DNA from: Candidatus Omnitrophota bacterium
Lineage (GTDB): Bacteria > Omnitrophota > Gorgyraeia > JABMRN01
Direction of reading: 5' to 3'
Assembly (NCBI GenBank): GCA_028702395.1
Contig: JAQVOV010000090.1
Location: 1-6,230 of the forward strand
DNA length: 6,230 nucleotides
Shown: piece by piece, positions 5,140-6,230 of the stretch
How the letters are laid out: every line of letters begins with the position of its first letter
How positions within the stretch are numbered: the stretch's first letter is position 1
Notes under the pieces: model-generated
Told to the model about the DNA's origin: nothing
Databases searched by the model: none
Seen by the model: the letters and a program-made list of their open reading frames with translations, nothing else
Translations under genes and position numbers: made by a program

Positions 5140-6230
5140 ATGATAATACAAGATGTTTTAGCAAAGATCCCTCCGCAAAGTATTGAAGCAGAAGCAGCAA
5201 TTCTTGGAGCAATGCTTATTGAAGAAGAAGCTGTAAATAAAGCGGTTGAGCTCATAGATAGTGATGCTTTTTATGATGAAAAGAACAAAAAAGTTTTTAA
5301 CGGGATAGTAGCACTATATGAAAAAAGCAGAGCCATAGACACTATTACATTAACAGAACAATTAGAAAAAAACGGGGATCTTGCAGCTATAGGAGGACCG
5401 GCTTATATTGCTGCTTTAACAGAGGGTGTTCCTACAGCTGCAAATATCGGCCATTACTTAAATATTATTAAAGAAAAATTCATTTTACGAAGTCTCCTGA
5501 AAACAGCTTCTCAAATTACCAAAGAGTGTTATGAGTCTGGGGACAATGTTGATTATTTACTAGATAAAGCGGAACAAATGATCTTTAAGATAGCAGAAGA
5601 AAAGATAACCAATTCCTCTGTTTCATTAAAAGACATCATTAAAGACTCTATAGAAACAATAGATAATCTATATCAGAGAAAAGAACAGGTTACAGGACTT
5701 GCTACAGGATATCATGATTTTGATATTATGACAGCAGGGATGCAGCCTTCAGACTTGGTCATTCTTGCAGCAAGACCTTCTATGGGCAAAAGTGCTTTAG
5801 CTGCATGTATTGCCGAACATGTTGCAGTAGTAGGGAAAAAGCCGATCGCTTTTTTCAGTTTGGAAATGTCTAAAGAATCATTAGTACAAAGACTTCTTTG
5901 TTCACATGCAAAAGTAGATCTTCACAAAGTCCGTACAGGATTCCTTGCACAAGCAGATTGGCCAAAACTTGTCAACGCTGCCGGGAAACTTTCAGAAGCA
6001 CCTTTTTTTATCGACGATACACCAGGCATATCAGTGCTTGAATTAAGAGCAAAAGCCAGAAGATTAAAAGCCCAGCATGATATTCAGTTGATAGTACTGG
6101 ATTATTTACAGCTTATGCAGGGACATAAAAGAGCTGAGAGCAGACAACCGGAGATAACGGAAATTTCAAGGTCTTTGAAAGCTTTAGCAAGAGAACTTAA
6201 GGTCCCAGTAATAGCGTTAAGTCAACTTTC
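5140..6230 (+). CDS. dnaB: Replicative DNA helicase DnaB, 3' end outside window
   Basis: The hexameric ATP-driven helicase that unwinds DNA at the fork and recruits primase. 363 complete codons are visible with no stop; about 80-100 residues are missing. Residues 10-115 are the N-terminal collar domain (IPPQSIEAEAAILGAML at 10-26). The RecA-like motor begins near 186 (TGLATGYHDFD). Walker A is ARPSMGKS (211-218, K217), the catalytic Glu lies in SLEMS (E242), Walker B is IVLDYLQLM (318-326, D321), and ALSQL (359-363) ends the window. Walker A and the other visible motifs are uninterrupted, so no intein is present at those sites. An in-frame TAA at 5134-5136 makes ATG 5140 the first possible start. 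Its ribosome binding site is poor (only GAG, 5131-5133), in an AT-rich, probably unstructured leader. A promoter candidate lies at 5077-5105. Confidence 0.97.
   Translation, partial: MIIQDVLAKIPPQSIEAEAAILGAMLIEEEAVNKAVELIDSDAFYDEKNKKVFNGIVALYEKSRAIDTITLTEQLEKNGDLAAIGGPAYIAALTEGVPTAANIGHYLNIIKEKFILRSLLKTASQITKECYESGDNVDYLLDKAEQMIFKIAEEKITNSSVSLKDIIKDSIETIDNLYQRKEQVTGLATGYHDFDIMTAGMQPSDLVILAARPSMGKSALAACIAEHVAVVGKKPIAFFSLEMSKESLVQRLLCSHAKVDLHKVRTGFLAQADWPKLVNAAGKLSEAPFFIDDTPGISVLELRAKARRLKAQHDIQLIVLDYLQLMQGHKRAESRQPEITEISRSLKALARELKVPVIALSQL

Noticed and set aside
5767..6120. Intein in dnaB
   Set aside because: Walker A, SLEMS and DYLQLM are all continuous; sites beyond 6230 cannot be judged.

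Overview
This window is a densely packed stretch of bacterial housekeeping genes, all on the + strand. It comes from an AT-rich genome (roughly 35-37% GC by eye) with heavy use of ATA, AGA and AAA codons. In order it carries the 3' two-thirds of glmU, then prs, rplY (L25/CTC), pth, rpsF (S6), ssb, rpsR (S18), rplI (L9), and the 5' part of dnaB, which runs off the right edge. The block glmU-prs-rplY-pth and the block rpsF-ssb-rpsR-rplI-dnaB are both known conserved gene orders (Bacillus has both). The short GlmU acetyltransferase domain, the codon use, the DnaB sequence and the odd intergenic repeats do not look like a firmicute. My impression is an uncultured lineage such as Candidatus Omnitrophota, but this rests on memory and not on a search, so treat it as a moderate-to-low-confidence guess.

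Layout: 1-927 is cell-wall precursor synthesis (UDP-GlcNAc). 1012-1959 makes PRPP for nucleotide synthesis. 2084-3305 is translation (5S-rRNA-binding L25 and peptidyl-tRNA hydrolase, 4 nt apart). 3434-4518 is the S6-SSB-S18 cluster. 4647-5090 is L9. 5140-6230 is the replicative helicase. Most genes have good Shine-Dalgarno sites (AAAGGAG/AGGAGG type). No strong terminator is visible, so much of the window may be co-transcribed. The best promoter candidate lies between rplI and dnaB (TTGTAA-17-TATAAT). No stretch without a gene exceeds 128 nt.

The part that ordinary annotation does not explain is the intergenic DNA. Four of the gaps (84, 124, 128 and 128 nt) hold short tandem or inverted repeats, in places much more GC-rich than the genes. 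They fall into two sequence families: an ACAGACAC/ACTGAC family before prs and rplI, and a 7-bp CGAGCTR family before rplY and rpsF. Three of the four gaps also contain a complementary arm that could fold the mRNA leader into a hairpin just upstream of the ribosome binding site. This is the best candidate here for something undescribed. It is a sequence pattern only; no function is demonstrated.

At the protein level the oddities are three: a GlmU acetyltransferase domain about two coils short with a substituted GlcN-1-P-binding lysine, an S18 with an N-terminal tail built from an 18-bp tandem repeat, and an Asp-to-Ala change in the PRPP loop of Prs.
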